From positions 124,001-188,000 of the forward strand of contig NZ_SNQG01000005.1 in NCBI RefSeq assembly GCF_004378255.1: a stretch of DNA of 64,000 nt. Reading direction: 5' to 3'. Below the pieces are notes generated by a model, which did not search any database, had not been told where the DNA came from, and saw only the letters and a program-made list of their open reading frames with translations. How positions within the stretch are numbered: the first letter of the stretch is position 1; the number at the start of each line of letters is the position of its first letter. Both the position numbers and the translations under genes were made by a program. This stretch comes from Mucilaginibacter phyllosphaerae (GTDB lineage: Bacteria; Bacteroidota; Bacteroidia; Sphingobacteriales; Sphingobacteriaceae). Below are positions 38,291 through 46,801 of the stretch, piece by piece.

Positions 38291-39525
38291 TCCATTTTAG
38301 TAAGTAAAGCAGGCAGATCTCCTGCTTTACTACTTTCAGGTTTATTGGAGGTTAGTTGACGATATACTTCTAAATGATTGTTGATATAATTTTCGTGAGA
38401 AAATTTTTCGAGCCCATCGGCACATTTGCTTTTCTTTTGCCAAACCTGATCAACGTTGTTTAATATGTTTGATAATAAGTTAAAAAGCTCGCCATCTTTG
38501 GGTGAAAACATCCAGGAGTTTTGGGGGTTATAAAGTTCTTTTAAACCGCCCCTGTCCGACTGGCAAACGGGCACCGAATAGGATAAAGACTCTATTACAA
38601 TACGCCCAAACGGCTCATTCCATAAAGCGGGCACCAATAACACATCTATCTGGCCATAAAAAACTTCGGGGCTTACCACACCTAAAAACCGGCATTCTAT
38701 ACCCTGCAGCTTTTTTTTGATCTGCTGTAAAAATTCAGGGTCGCCTTTACCGGCAAAGGTTATCTTAAATTCTGTTTTTTGATGCTTGCTTAACTTTGCC
38801 AGTTCATCAACCAGGTACTCAACTCCTTTATCCCTGGCTATTCTGCCGATAAAACCAAAGTGTAATTTTTTTGCCTGTATTTTATCAACCCTGGCAATAT
38901 GGTTATTTACTGCATTATAAATAACCGATGTGCTTTTACTGATATTTACGTAAGCCTTATATTTATTCAGGATAAACTGGCTTATGCCAATAAAATGATC
39001 GGGATATTTAAAAAAGTTCTTTTTGATGGTATGTGTTACTTTGCAAATACCACACAATCCCTCGCAATTTGCTTTGTTATCGCCATTAAACATGTTGCAC
39101 TTAAAACAAAGCATATAATAATCGCGCATAGAATGTATCAAAGGTATTTTTTGCGACTTTATAGTTAACCATAAAAAAGGCGAAAACCCCTGGATATTGT
39201 TGGTATGAACAAGCGCAGGCTTTATTTTTTTTATTAAAGCAATTACCTTAAAATGGTAAAATATGTTACAGCTATCTATTAAGTGCCATATTAATTTAAA
39301 AGGCAATGGTTTGTTATCCCTGGCATAACTGTTAAAAATATTTTTTTGCTTAATGCTGATCACAATTACGCCGTTTACACGATAAACCCTGTTTGTTAAA
39401 CCTGTTGTTAACACATACGCTTTGTGCCCATTGTTGTAAATTCCTTCGGCCAAAAGCTTAACAGAAATTTCAGCCCCGCCATCAAATGCCGGGTAATAAA
39501 AAGTATTTACTAAAAGTACTTTCAT
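38272..39525 (-). CDS. GT4-family glycosyltransferase with Cys-rich insertion
   Basis: At 417 residues it begins KVLLVNTFYYPAFDGGAEIS and has a GT-B donor site with ALWNEPFGRIVIESLSYSVPV (EX7E). At about residues 145-166 a Cys cluster reads CFKC...NC..LCGIC. This kind of insertion is seen in a subset of GT4 enzymes and may bind zinc. Its stop lies inside the end of the convergent glycosidase-like gene. Its ATG overlaps the stop of the upstream GT4 gene by 4 bp, so the two are translationally coupled. It adds a sugar to the repeat unit; the donor is unknown. Confidence 0.9.
   Translation of the reverse strand: MKVLLVNTFYYPAFDGGAEISVKLLAEGIYNNGHKAYVLTTGLTNRVYRVNGVIVISIKQKNIFNSYARDNKPLPFKLIWHLIDSCNIFYHFKVIALIKKIKPALVHTNNIQGFSPFLWLTIKSQKIPLIHSMRDYYMLCFKCNMFNGDNKANCEGLCGICKVTHTIKKNFFKYPDHFIGISQFILNKYKAYVNISKSTSVIYNAVNNHIARVDKIQAKKLHFGFIGRIARDKGVEYLVDELAKLSKHQKTEFKITFAGKGDPEFLQQIKKKLQGIECRFLGVVSPEVFYGQIDVLLVPALWNEPFGRIVIESLSYSVPVCQSDRGGLKELYNPQNSWMFSPKDGELFNLLSNILNNVDQVWQKKSKCADGLEKFSHENYINNHLEVYRQLTSNKPESSKAGDLPALLTKMDYLPER
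38303..38331. terminator. hairpin 3' of the glycosidase-like gene, inside GT4 coding sequence
   Basis: AGTAAAGCAGG pairs with CCTGCTTTACT, 12 bp after the plus-strand stop. It lacks a long T-run. It also encodes the last residues of the convergent GT4 protein. Confidence 0.5.
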
Positions 39526-40694
39526 ACAGCAACTGTTGTGATATCAGCCGGGGCTACACGAGTATCTGCCTGTGTGTTTTTCTGGCCGTACTTTTGGGTA
39601 ACAAACTCCTTTATCTTATTTACAAAAGCAAACTCATCAAACAACTCGGCATGCGAGCGTATAAAAGCAGCATCAAATAACAGTGTTTCAAAAAGGTTTA
39701 CGGCCTTTATTAAAGCCTCTTCTGTTTGTTCATCAAAAAATACAGCAGTACACTTTAATGAATTTGTTGTATAAGGTATCATTGTTTCTAAAACGCCGCC
39801 CTTTGCATAGGCTATCACCGGCCTGCCGGCGGCATTTGCTTCAAGCGGAGTAATGCCATAATCTTCTAATTGCGGAAAAACCAGTGCTTTGCAATTTGCA
39901 TATATATCTGCAAGCTCGTTTGCTTTTAATCCATTTAAAAAAGTAATGTTTGGCCCGGCAATCCCTTTCAATTCATCTTCTCTGGATCCCTTACCTACAA
40001 CAACCAGCCTTTTATGGGGCATTTGGTTAAAAGCATTTATAACCAGGTTTACCCGCTTATAACTTTCAAATCTCGATACGATCAGATAATAACCGCCTTC
40101 GGTATTTGAAACATAAAAATTACTGCATTTAACCGATGGGTTAATTACCGTTATTTCATTCTGCGGTGCGTAGGCCGCCTTAATGCGTGACCGTACTTCT
40201 GCCGAATTGGTGATATACCAGTTGGTTCTGTTGGCAAAAAAAACGTCTATATGCTTTAAAATAGCGATAGCCTGCTGATACAAAAACTTTTTTATACCAT
40301 TGGTACGAAGCATAACCTCATAAGATTCTGTACTCCAAACCAGGCGGAACGGATTATGGCAATAGGTTATTACCAACGATGCCGGGCTTGTTTTTACGTA
40401 TTTTGCACAGTGCGTTGCAGATTGCAAAACAACATCATAACCGGTAACATCCAACTGCTGCATAGCTAACACACCCAGCGGGAAATATAACCGTTTTACA
40501 TTTTTTTCGCTTTTAATGATCCGCCCAAACCAACTGGTTTTTACCCGGCATGCTTTAAATTCCGGGTAGGTGTTATCGGCATCATAAGCAAGCGTGTAAA
40601 TGGGCGCATCCGGGAAAGCGTTATGAAAACTTAACACAACCTGTTCTGCACCACCTTTGCATACAAGTTTATCATGTACAATTGCTATTTTCAT
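39522..40694 (-). CDS. GT4-family glycosyltransferase (WbaZ-like branch)
   Basis: The start at 40694 (MKIAIVHDKLVCKGGAEQV) is chosen because it aligns with the starts of the relatives at 20704 and 59574. An upstream in-frame ATG at 40757 would add 21 hydrophobic residues. The 390-residue chain has LVVVGKGSREDEL and EDYGITPLEANAAGRPV (EX7E) followed by YAKGGVLETM. It probably transfers a hexose such as mannose to the lipid-linked repeat. It lies between a coupled GT4 gene and a glycosidase-like gene. Confidence 0.9.
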   Translation of the reverse strand: MKIAIVHDKLVCKGGAEQVVLSFHNAFPDAPIYTLAYDADNTYPEFKACRVKTSWFGRIIKSEKNVKRLYFPLGVLAMQQLDVTGYDVVLQSATHCAKYVKTSPASLVITYCHNPFRLVWSTESYEVMLRTNGIKKFLYQQAIAILKHIDVFFANRTNWYITNSAEVRSRIKAAYAPQNEITVINPSVKCSNFYVSNTEGGYYLIVSRFESYKRVNLVINAFNQMPHKRLVVVGKGSREDELKGIAGPNITFLNGLKANELADIYANCKALVFPQLEDYGITPLEANAAGRPVIAYAKGGVLETMIPYTTNSLKCTAVFFDEQTEEALIKAVNLFETLLFDAAFIRSHAELFDEFAFVNKIKEFVTQKYGQKNTQADTRVAPADITTVAV

Positions 40695-40760
40695 AAGTAG
40701 AGAGAAAATGTATAAATACAGTATTACCTGCATCAGAGAAATATATACTGCAGGCAAATA

Positions 40761-41759
40761 CTAACGATATTTTTGAACAACCTGCTTGTACCCCTGGTAT
40801 GCCCCTTTTTCGATTGTATTGCCGTTGTAATCCTTTTGCAAAAGGCCGTAACAAGCCTCAAAGGGGTATTGCTTTCTTATTAAAGGCTGGTCATACAATT
40901 CATATATAAATATGCCGCCTATTATTTTTTGAGCCAGTATTTTAGGGATGGCTGTAGTTATATAATCGTTTTGTTTGGCAAAAGTAGCATAAGTGGTACC
41001 TTTTGAATAGTTGAATTCGGTGATCCAGATGGGCTTCTTAAACTTTTGGGTAAGCATAGTTAAGATATTACCAAACGGCGGCCTGAAGTTGGTAATATCA
41101 CCCATAGACGAGTACCAGTGGCATCCTATTATATCGTAATTTACCTGGTATCGCTGCAGTAGTTCCAGGTAATAAAAATGTGTGTAACTAACTGATAATG
41201 TAAATTTAACTGATGATACAGCATATTTTACACCATCAATAAAGCCACGCATCCCGGTTAATATCCTGGTGGTTTTTTCGGGATCGTAATCGCTTGCCCT
41301 TGTGCCCGGCCGATCGCCCTTATACATTATTTTGTTATCAACTTCGTTATTAACTTCCATTACAGATAAATAGCTGCCATAACGCTGGCCAAAATTTATG
41401 CCCTGCCTGTAGCTGGTCTGATAAATTGCAGTGCTATCCAGCCCTTTAAGTCCGCTCAGGCTAATTACGGGCAAAGGTTTGATACCGCTGGTTTTTAACC
41501 TGTTTAAAAGTTTGTTAAACAGTGCATCTTTTTTTGCAATTCCATCTGCATTTAAAAGCACATCAAAACGATAGCTGTTTAATTGCAGATCTTTTAACCT
41601 GTTAAACTGATCGTCCCAGTTATTGGCATAGGCAGCCTGCGTTAACGGATGGCCGTTGATACCCCAAACAAATGGCGCACCTGTATCTTGTGCTTGTAAA
41701 TTGCAGCATAATAATACACAGGGTACAATTAACCATGCTTTAAGCATCGTATTTTTCAT
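40761..41759 (-). CDS. secreted glycosidase-like (clan GH-A type) protein, paralog 3
   Basis: At 332 residues it has a signal peptide (LIVPCVLLCCNLQAQ) and no lipid-attachment context matching the other two copies. It shares FVWGINGHPLTQAAY, GCHWYSSM and PIWITEFNY (Glu248) with them, but has SVMEVNNEVD with Asn138-Glu139. That is the intact Asn-Glu acid/base motif of clan GH-A. It is therefore the best candidate for an active polysaccharide hydrolase within this locus, perhaps for chain-length control or release. It sits in line between the polymerase and a GT4 gene, as such hydrolases often do. Confidence 0.75.
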   Translation of the reverse strand: MKNTMLKAWLIVPCVLLCCNLQAQDTGAPFVWGINGHPLTQAAYANNWDDQFNRLKDLQLNSYRFDVLLNADGIAKKDALFNKLLNRLKTSGIKPLPVISLSGLKGLDSTAIYQTSYRQGINFGQRYGSYLSVMEVNNEVDNKIMYKGDRPGTRASDYDPEKTTRILTGMRGFIDGVKYAVSSVKFTLSVSYTHFYYLELLQRYQVNYDIIGCHWYSSMGDITNFRPPFGNILTMLTQKFKKPIWITEFNYSKGTTYATFAKQNDYITTAIPKILAQKIIGGIFIYELYDQPLIRKQYPFEACYGLLQKDYNGNTIEKGAYQGYKQVVQKYR

Positions 41760-41811
41760 GGCTTAATAAATGAATGTAACGTTATGCGTTATGGCTGTTT
41801 AACCGTGTCGG

Positions 41812-43122
41812 CTAATGCATCTGCTGAAGAACAAACCCTAACCCAATATAGATCCATAAAGATGGGTAGGCAAATTCGGGCACCGTGGCCATCATGATGA
41901 GGTAAACCATAAATAAGCCTATTTTGTAGCATATTGATAACAATCGGTTGGGTATCTTAAGCCAGATATTCTTTAACACAAACCAGGTAAAAACCAGGAA
42001 ACCGATAAGCCCGTTGTTTACAATAATGGTAGAGAAAAAATCTGTAGAGCGCACGTAACCGAAACCTATACCAAACGCCTGGTTAAACCCGTTAAGGCTG
42101 GCCCAAAATGATATGTGGTTATTAAAGGCATTACTCCTATCCCTGGAGGATGCTGCATGCCCCTGTATCTTACCCGCAAATACAAAGTTATAAATGCTAT
42201 CTAACAAATGCTGAAACCTGTCTAACTGCAGAATGAAGCAAACAATTACAATAAATATACTGAGGTAATAAAATATCTGAAACTGCCTTTTATATATCAG
42301 CCAAAAGGTTAAAAACATCATGATGCTTAGGTAAGCCGTAGTAGAGAACGATAATATTAAACAGCCCAGTAAAAAGTACTGATCAAATGTGCGCTTTAAG
42401 CCAAATGATAGTACCCAAAACGGGAAAACCGTAAAAACAAACATCGATGGCTCGCCGGTATAACCTTTAAACCGCATTAAACTTAAACCACCTAAGCTTA
42501 CTGTTTGGAATAACGACCCTGATTTTTCTCCGTCTCCGAATGTGCGGTTAACAACAAAATCGCCGCTTTGCCCTGTTAAAATATAAAAGCAAAATTCATA
42601 CAGGCCATAAATACAAAGCAAGCGCAAGCCCCAGTATATATAGTTTATGATCGTTTCTTTTGAAAAGTACTTTACATAGGTGTAAATAATAAACCCAACA
42701 ACTAAAGATAGCGTTTGCGTTAAATGCGACGTTCTGTAAAAGGTTTTGGTAAAATCATTCCGGTTAATTAAAATCAGGTTGTTGGTTAATTTTAAATGGC
42801 TAACCAGGTTAATAAACTGCGAACAAAAACTTAATACAAATAACACACTGAAAAAATACAGCAGCTCTATCGCAAACCAGGTTTTCTCTTCTTTAAATGA
42901 TGATAGCGGGATAAGCAATAACATTAAACCCGCAAAAACGGTTGTGATAGTTGTGCTGGGTATGGCAGGTATCAATAAAAACGCCGTTACCGGGAAAAAC
43001 AGCATCAGTACGTTTACATACTTTTTAATAAACGGCCCGGTATGTTCAAACGGATAATTTGGATAGGTGTTAAGCATGGTGCAGATAAACTTGTTATGAA
43101 GTAAATTATCAAAAGCAGGCAT
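41812..43122 (-). CDS. Wzy-like O-antigen/exopolysaccharide polymerase
   Basis: This 436-residue polytopic protein has about 10-12 membrane segments. It has a large periplasmic loop at about residues 190-220 (FVVNRTFGDGEKSGSLFQ, RFKGYTGEPSMF) and a second one around AASSRDRSNAFNNHI, as in Wzy/WaaL-type proteins. It joins repeat units at the periplasmic face. An alternative start at 43077 (MLNTYPNYPF) would remove 15 residues and is equally reasonable. It follows wzc by 14 bp on the same strand, giving the order wza-wzc-wzy. Sequence identity among polymerases is low, so the call rests on topology and context. Confidence 0.85.
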   Translation of the reverse strand: MPAFDNLLHNKFICTMLNTYPNYPFEHTGPFIKKYVNVLMLFFPVTAFLLIPAIPSTTITTVFAGLMLLLIPLSSFKEEKTWFAIELLYFFSVLFVLSFCSQFINLVSHLKLTNNLILINRNDFTKTFYRTSHLTQTLSLVVGFIIYTYVKYFSKETIINYIYWGLRLLCIYGLYEFCFYILTGQSGDFVVNRTFGDGEKSGSLFQTVSLGGLSLMRFKGYTGEPSMFVFTVFPFWVLSFGLKRTFDQYFLLGCLILSFSTTAYLSIMMFLTFWLIYKRQFQIFYYLSIFIVIVCFILQLDRFQHLLDSIYNFVFAGKIQGHAASSRDRSNAFNNHISFWASLNGFNQAFGIGFGYVRSTDFFSTIIVNNGLIGFLVFTWFVLKNIWLKIPNRLLSICYKIGLFMVYLIMMATVPEFAYPSLWIYIGLGFVLQQMH

Positions 43123-43136
43123 TTTGGCTGGCAGCC

Positions 43137-45431
43137 TTAATCACCGTATCCTAAACCATAGCCATAACCAAAATAGCCCGCCTTTGAAAAGTCTACATCA
43201 TTTATCACAACGTAAATGTTATCTACATTGTCCTTTAACTTAATATCATTGATAATTTCTATCTGGTTTTTATCCGTATAATTATGGCGGCATACGTAGA
43301 TAGTCATATCTACATGTTTTTGAATAACCAGTGCATCAGATACCAGCCCAACCGGCGAACTATCTATCAGTATATAATCAAACTTAGTACGCAGGTAGCT
43401 GATCATGTCGCCAAGTTTATCATTCAGTAATAATTCGCTGGCATTGGCAACTACGGGGCCTGATGATATTACAAAGCAATTGGGGCTAAATTTACTTGGT
43501 TTAATGATACTGCTTACATCCAGATCATCAATTACATAGTTTGAAAAACCAAGCTTCGTATTCTCTATCCCTAATAAACCGGATAGCCTTGGCTTGCGCA
43601 GATCAAGCTCTACCAGTACCACACTTTTGCCAGACATTGCCAGCGTGCTACCCAGGTTATAAGTTAAAAAGGTTTTACCTTCACCCTTAACGCTTGAGGT
43701 GATCATGATAACGTTTGATTGCTGCCTGTCCAGTATATTACCCAGTTTAGTCCTCAAGGTACGGAAGCTCTCCGTTACCGGCGATCTGGATGCAATATCT
43801 ACCAGGTATTTCTCGGATAAGGCGTTGTGCCCTATTTTACCAATAATGGTAACATCTGTTTGCTTTTCGATATCAGCCTCCGAACTTATTTTGGTACCCA
43901 GCAGTTGTTTAGAGTTTATATAACCAAACGGAACAACTATCCCTAAAAAGAAAGACATTACGTAGATAATAGACTTGATTGGCTTTACAGGTTGCTTGGT
44001 ACTTTTAGCGTTATCAACAATTCGGGAATAAGGCATATCGGCTGCTTTGGCCATGGCTGTTTCTTCCCTTTTTTGCAGCAGATAAACATACAGCTGCTGC
44101 TTTAATTCCTGCTGCCTTGCAAAATCTATAATGGCACGCTGCTTTCCGGGTACTTTTTTAATAAAGTTGCTTATGGTATTGTTTTGGCTGCTTAAACCGC
44201 TGCTGCTCAATTCCATTTCCTTTTTATAGCTATCGATGCTTTGCAATAAGTTGCGCCTTACCACCTGTATCTGCTGATCGATGTTTTGTATTACGGGGTT
44301 TGATTCGGTGTAGGATAGTTTTCGCCTTTCCCGCTCCGTCATTAAATTATTGTATTGTGCCAGGCCTGCAGCAAACGATGTATTTTGGATACTTAACGAG
44401 CTTGGTATAACCTCTTTATTTGTTGGGTCGTTTAACCTTCTTTTAAGATCGTTAATAATTGATAGCTGTATTTGCTGCTGCTGATACCTGTTGGTATTTT
44501 CGCTGGCATCGCCCACCAATACTTTAGATTGCTCGTCGATATCCGTTATCTCATTATTGCTTCTAAATTCCTGATACTTTTTCTCTATTCCGCTCAGTTC
44601 ATTCTCAACAACTCCTATACGGCCGTTTATAAAATTAATGGTGCTGTCAATAGCTTGTTTTTTGTTATTGATATTATCCTGTAAATACCGGGCCATCAGG
44701 TTCTGTAATATCACTTCGCCCTTTTTTGCATTGGGATAATAAAGCGTAAACGCAATGTTGGTAGTTGCCTTATCTGTAAACTCGGCATCGTAGTTAGCCA
44801 GCAAAGCGGTAACGGCATCATCTTCTGATACGATCCGTGCAGAAAATTGCTGCTGTGGCACCAAAGGCACCTGGGGGCGGCGAATTATCTGCAAATCGTA
44901 TTGCGGCAGGCTTATCACTTTATTAAAAGGCAGTTTGCTGTTAACTTCCTCATCATCGTTTACAATATTTATCGTATTGGCATCAATAATATCAATCACA
45001 TATTCCTGCTTTTGGAGGGAATCGACCTTATATTTTAAGATTTTCAATTCAAATGGCGCCTCATCATAAATCTCGACAGCAGATAACCCGCTGCCGGTAA
45101 AATATTGCATGTTAAGATGCATGTTTTGCACTACTTCCTTCATCAGGTTGCGCGAACGCAGCACATCACCCTCGTTTTTAATATTATCAGTAATGTTTAA
45201 CACCGAAGACACGCCGCCATTAGCAAACTGAGAGGAAGCATCCGGCGCGTTGGGATGCTGCTGCAGCAGCATGGTACTGCTAATTAAATATTGTTTGGTA
45301 GCATAAGTGTTGTACACATATGCCAGGCCGATAAAAAGTAACAGGCATATCACAAATAAATACCAGTATGATTTAAATTGTGAAAGAAAGAAGTTGAAGT
45401 TGTTATTCTCTTTCACGTTATAATTTTTCAT
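43137..45431 (-). CDS. wzc: Wzc-type polysaccharide co-polymerase and tyrosine autokinase
   Basis: The 764-residue protein has a Wzz domain flanked by membrane helices near residues 22-42 and 485-505, with long periplasmic coiled coils between. The cytoplasmic BY-kinase domain has Walker A SSVKGEGKTF at about 579-588, Walker A' VVLVELDLRKP and Walker B YILIDSSPVG. The C-terminus AGYFGYGYGLGYGD is the Tyr cluster that is autophosphorylated to control export. It lies between wza and the polymerase and fits a Wzx/Wzy-dependent export system. Confidence 0.94.
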   Translation of the reverse strand: MKNYNVKENNNFNFFLSQFKSYWYLFVICLLLFIGLAYVYNTYATKQYLISSTMLLQQHPNAPDASSQFANGGVSSVLNITDNIKNEGDVLRSRNLMKEVVQNMHLNMQYFTGSGLSAVEIYDEAPFELKILKYKVDSLQKQEYVIDIIDANTINIVNDDEEVNSKLPFNKVISLPQYDLQIIRRPQVPLVPQQQFSARIVSEDDAVTALLANYDAEFTDKATTNIAFTLYYPNAKKGEVILQNLMARYLQDNINNKKQAIDSTINFINGRIGVVENELSGIEKKYQEFRSNNEITDIDEQSKVLVGDASENTNRYQQQQIQLSIINDLKRRLNDPTNKEVIPSSLSIQNTSFAAGLAQYNNLMTERERRKLSYTESNPVIQNIDQQIQVVRRNLLQSIDSYKKEMELSSSGLSSQNNTISNFIKKVPGKQRAIIDFARQQELKQQLYVYLLQKREETAMAKAADMPYSRIVDNAKSTKQPVKPIKSIIYVMSFFLGIVVPFGYINSKQLLGTKISSEADIEKQTDVTIIGKIGHNALSEKYLVDIASRSPVTESFRTLRTKLGNILDRQQSNVIMITSSVKGEGKTFLTYNLGSTLAMSGKSVVLVELDLRKPRLSGLLGIENTKLGFSNYVIDDLDVSSIIKPSKFSPNCFVISSGPVVANASELLLNDKLGDMISYLRTKFDYILIDSSPVGLVSDALVIQKHVDMTIYVCRHNYTDKNQIEIINDIKLKDNVDNIYVVINDVDFSKAGYFGYGYGLGYGD

Positions 45432-45474
45432 AGTTTATTTTTAGATTTATAATATCAGGTACAAGGCCTTTACC

Positions 45475-46272
45475 TTACAGGTACCTTATACCCAGCACAA
45501 ATGCGGTAAACACGGTTGCAGCAACCGTAATATATTTGATCAGGTTATTATCGCTGTTAAGCACTTTGGTTTTGTTTGGCTCCACGTAAATAACATCATT
45601 TTGGCGCAGGTAGAAATAGGGCGAGTTAAGGGTGCTTTTTTTAGTCATATCCATTTTTACCGAAAAGTTTTTGCCGTTTGCATCTTTACGGATAAGCAAT
45701 ACATTTTCGCGCTTGCCATAAACGGTTAAGTCGCCAGCGTAACCAATGGCATCTAACAGGGTTACCTGCTCGTTTGGTATGATATATGATGCCGGGCGGT
45801 TAACTTCGCCTATTACAGTTATTTTAAAGTTTGAAAACCTCACATCTACAACCGGGTTTTTAAACGATGCCAGCGCTTTGGCCCTTACCGCATCCCTGGC
45901 CTGCAATGTGGTTAAGCCTGCCAGCTTAATTTTCCCTAAAACAGGTATATCTGCAAAGCCATCCTTATCAACCAGGTAACCTGATGTTGAGGCTACACTG
46001 CCCGGCTGCGCACCGGCAACATTTGAATAACCGCCATTCCTGTTATTAATACTTGCAGTAGCTTCGGGGTCAATTGTATTGATGTTTATGGATAAGATGT
46101 CATCCGGTTGTATGTAGGGCTCATTATATTTTGCAATCGCAAGGTCAGAGGCCGTGGCAGATTCAGACAGGTCCTGAAAGTACCTGAGTCTTTTGGTGTT
46201 TGCGCAAGAGCTTAACATACCTGCAACCGTAACAATCAATAACAGCTGCATCAGGAATGGCAATTTTTTCAT
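45475..46272 (-). CDS. wza: Wza-like polysaccharide export outer-membrane lipoprotein
   Basis: At 265 residues it has a lipobox (AGMLSSC) followed by the PES domain (YIQPDDILSININTIDPEA). It then has SLBB-type repeats (YLVDKDGFADIPVLGKIKLAGLT; VTVIGEVNRPASYIIPNEQVTL; NVLLIRKD), and ends in a hydrophobic segment. It forms the outer-membrane exit for the polymer together with Wzc. It is the first gene of the wza-wzc-wzy run. About 290 bp upstream lies a copy of the shared motif (46552), and a tiny membrane ORF lies between that copy and the large secreted protein. Confidence 0.93.
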   Translation of the reverse strand: MKKLPFLMQLLLIVTVAGMLSSCANTKRLRYFQDLSESATASDLAIAKYNEPYIQPDDILSININTIDPEATASINNRNGGYSNVAGAQPGSVASTSGYLVDKDGFADIPVLGKIKLAGLTTLQARDAVRAKALASFKNPVVDVRFSNFKITVIGEVNRPASYIIPNEQVTLLDAIGYAGDLTVYGKRENVLLIRKDANGKNFSVKMDMTKKSTLNSPYFYLRQNDVIYVEPNKTKVLNSDNNLIKYITVAATVFTAFVLGIRYL

Positions 46273-46551
46273 TTTTTTAATTGAGGTTAGTGGCTGCTTA
46301 CAGGATATTGGTTACACTTCTTAAAATCTGCAACCGGATACAGCCATAGGTAACGTTAAATAAACAGGCGGGGCTTACAGCTTCGCCATTTCGCTTACAT
46401 AAGCAATATCTTTGTTTTAAAATTTGGCTTCAGAAATTACAAATCCGATGCATTTATCGCTTGGTTTGTAATCACTTTTTCATTATTTATAAACAAAGAT
46501 TGTTAAAATATTAAAAGAAAAAGCCTGATCTGCCACCTTGATACCTTAATG

Positions 46552-46582
46552 TAAAATAGTGTGCAACAGATGAGAAAATATA
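46552..46582 (-). promoter_or_regulatory. site B of the shared upstream motif
   Basis: On the minus strand the sequence reads TTTTCTCATCTG then TTGCACACTATTTTAC. It shares the 14-base core TTGCACACTATTTT with the site at 19231 and reads in the same direction relative to the downstream polysaccharide gene (wza). The rest of 46273-46597 is AT-rich, and no other feature is supported there. Confidence 0.5.
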
Positions 46583-46597
46583 TGTTGACAGGTAACA

Positions 46598-46705
46598 CTA
46601 ATGCTTTTTTCTTTTATACCTAAGGCAAGAAATAGCAACTAAAGAAACGGGTAATAACGAACCATATATCACCAGCGCGATTATATTCAAAGTTTCTATT
46701 TTCAT
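46598..46705 (-). CDS. 35-residue single-pass membrane micro-protein (candidate)
   Basis: ATG at 46705 opens 35 codons. A short acidic N-terminus (MKIE) precedes one hydrophobic helix (LNIIALVIYGSLLPVSLVAI) and a basic tail (RYKRKKH). This gives a textbook single-pass topology with the tail in the cytoplasm. The TTTTATGAAAATAG start context resembles that of ugd. It lies between the large malectin protein and wza. Small membrane proteins can regulate transporters or kinases such as Wzc, but that is only a possibility. The reading frame could be fortuitous. Confidence 0.4.
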   Translation of the reverse strand: MKIETLNIIALVIYGSLLPVSLVAISCLRYKRKKH

Positions 46706-46801
46706 AAAATTCAGGGCGTATAGTTATTAATGGCCGGCAATAAAATGCTGCCGGCTAATTACTTTGAGGGTGATGAAGGTGTATGTATTTAACCTTACAG
46801 G

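Noticed and set aside
38840..39110. The Cys cluster of the GT4 gene at 38272 as a novel metal-binding fusion
   Set aside because: Comparable Cys-rich insertions occur in other GT4 enzymes, so it is noted in the gene entry rather than as a novelty.
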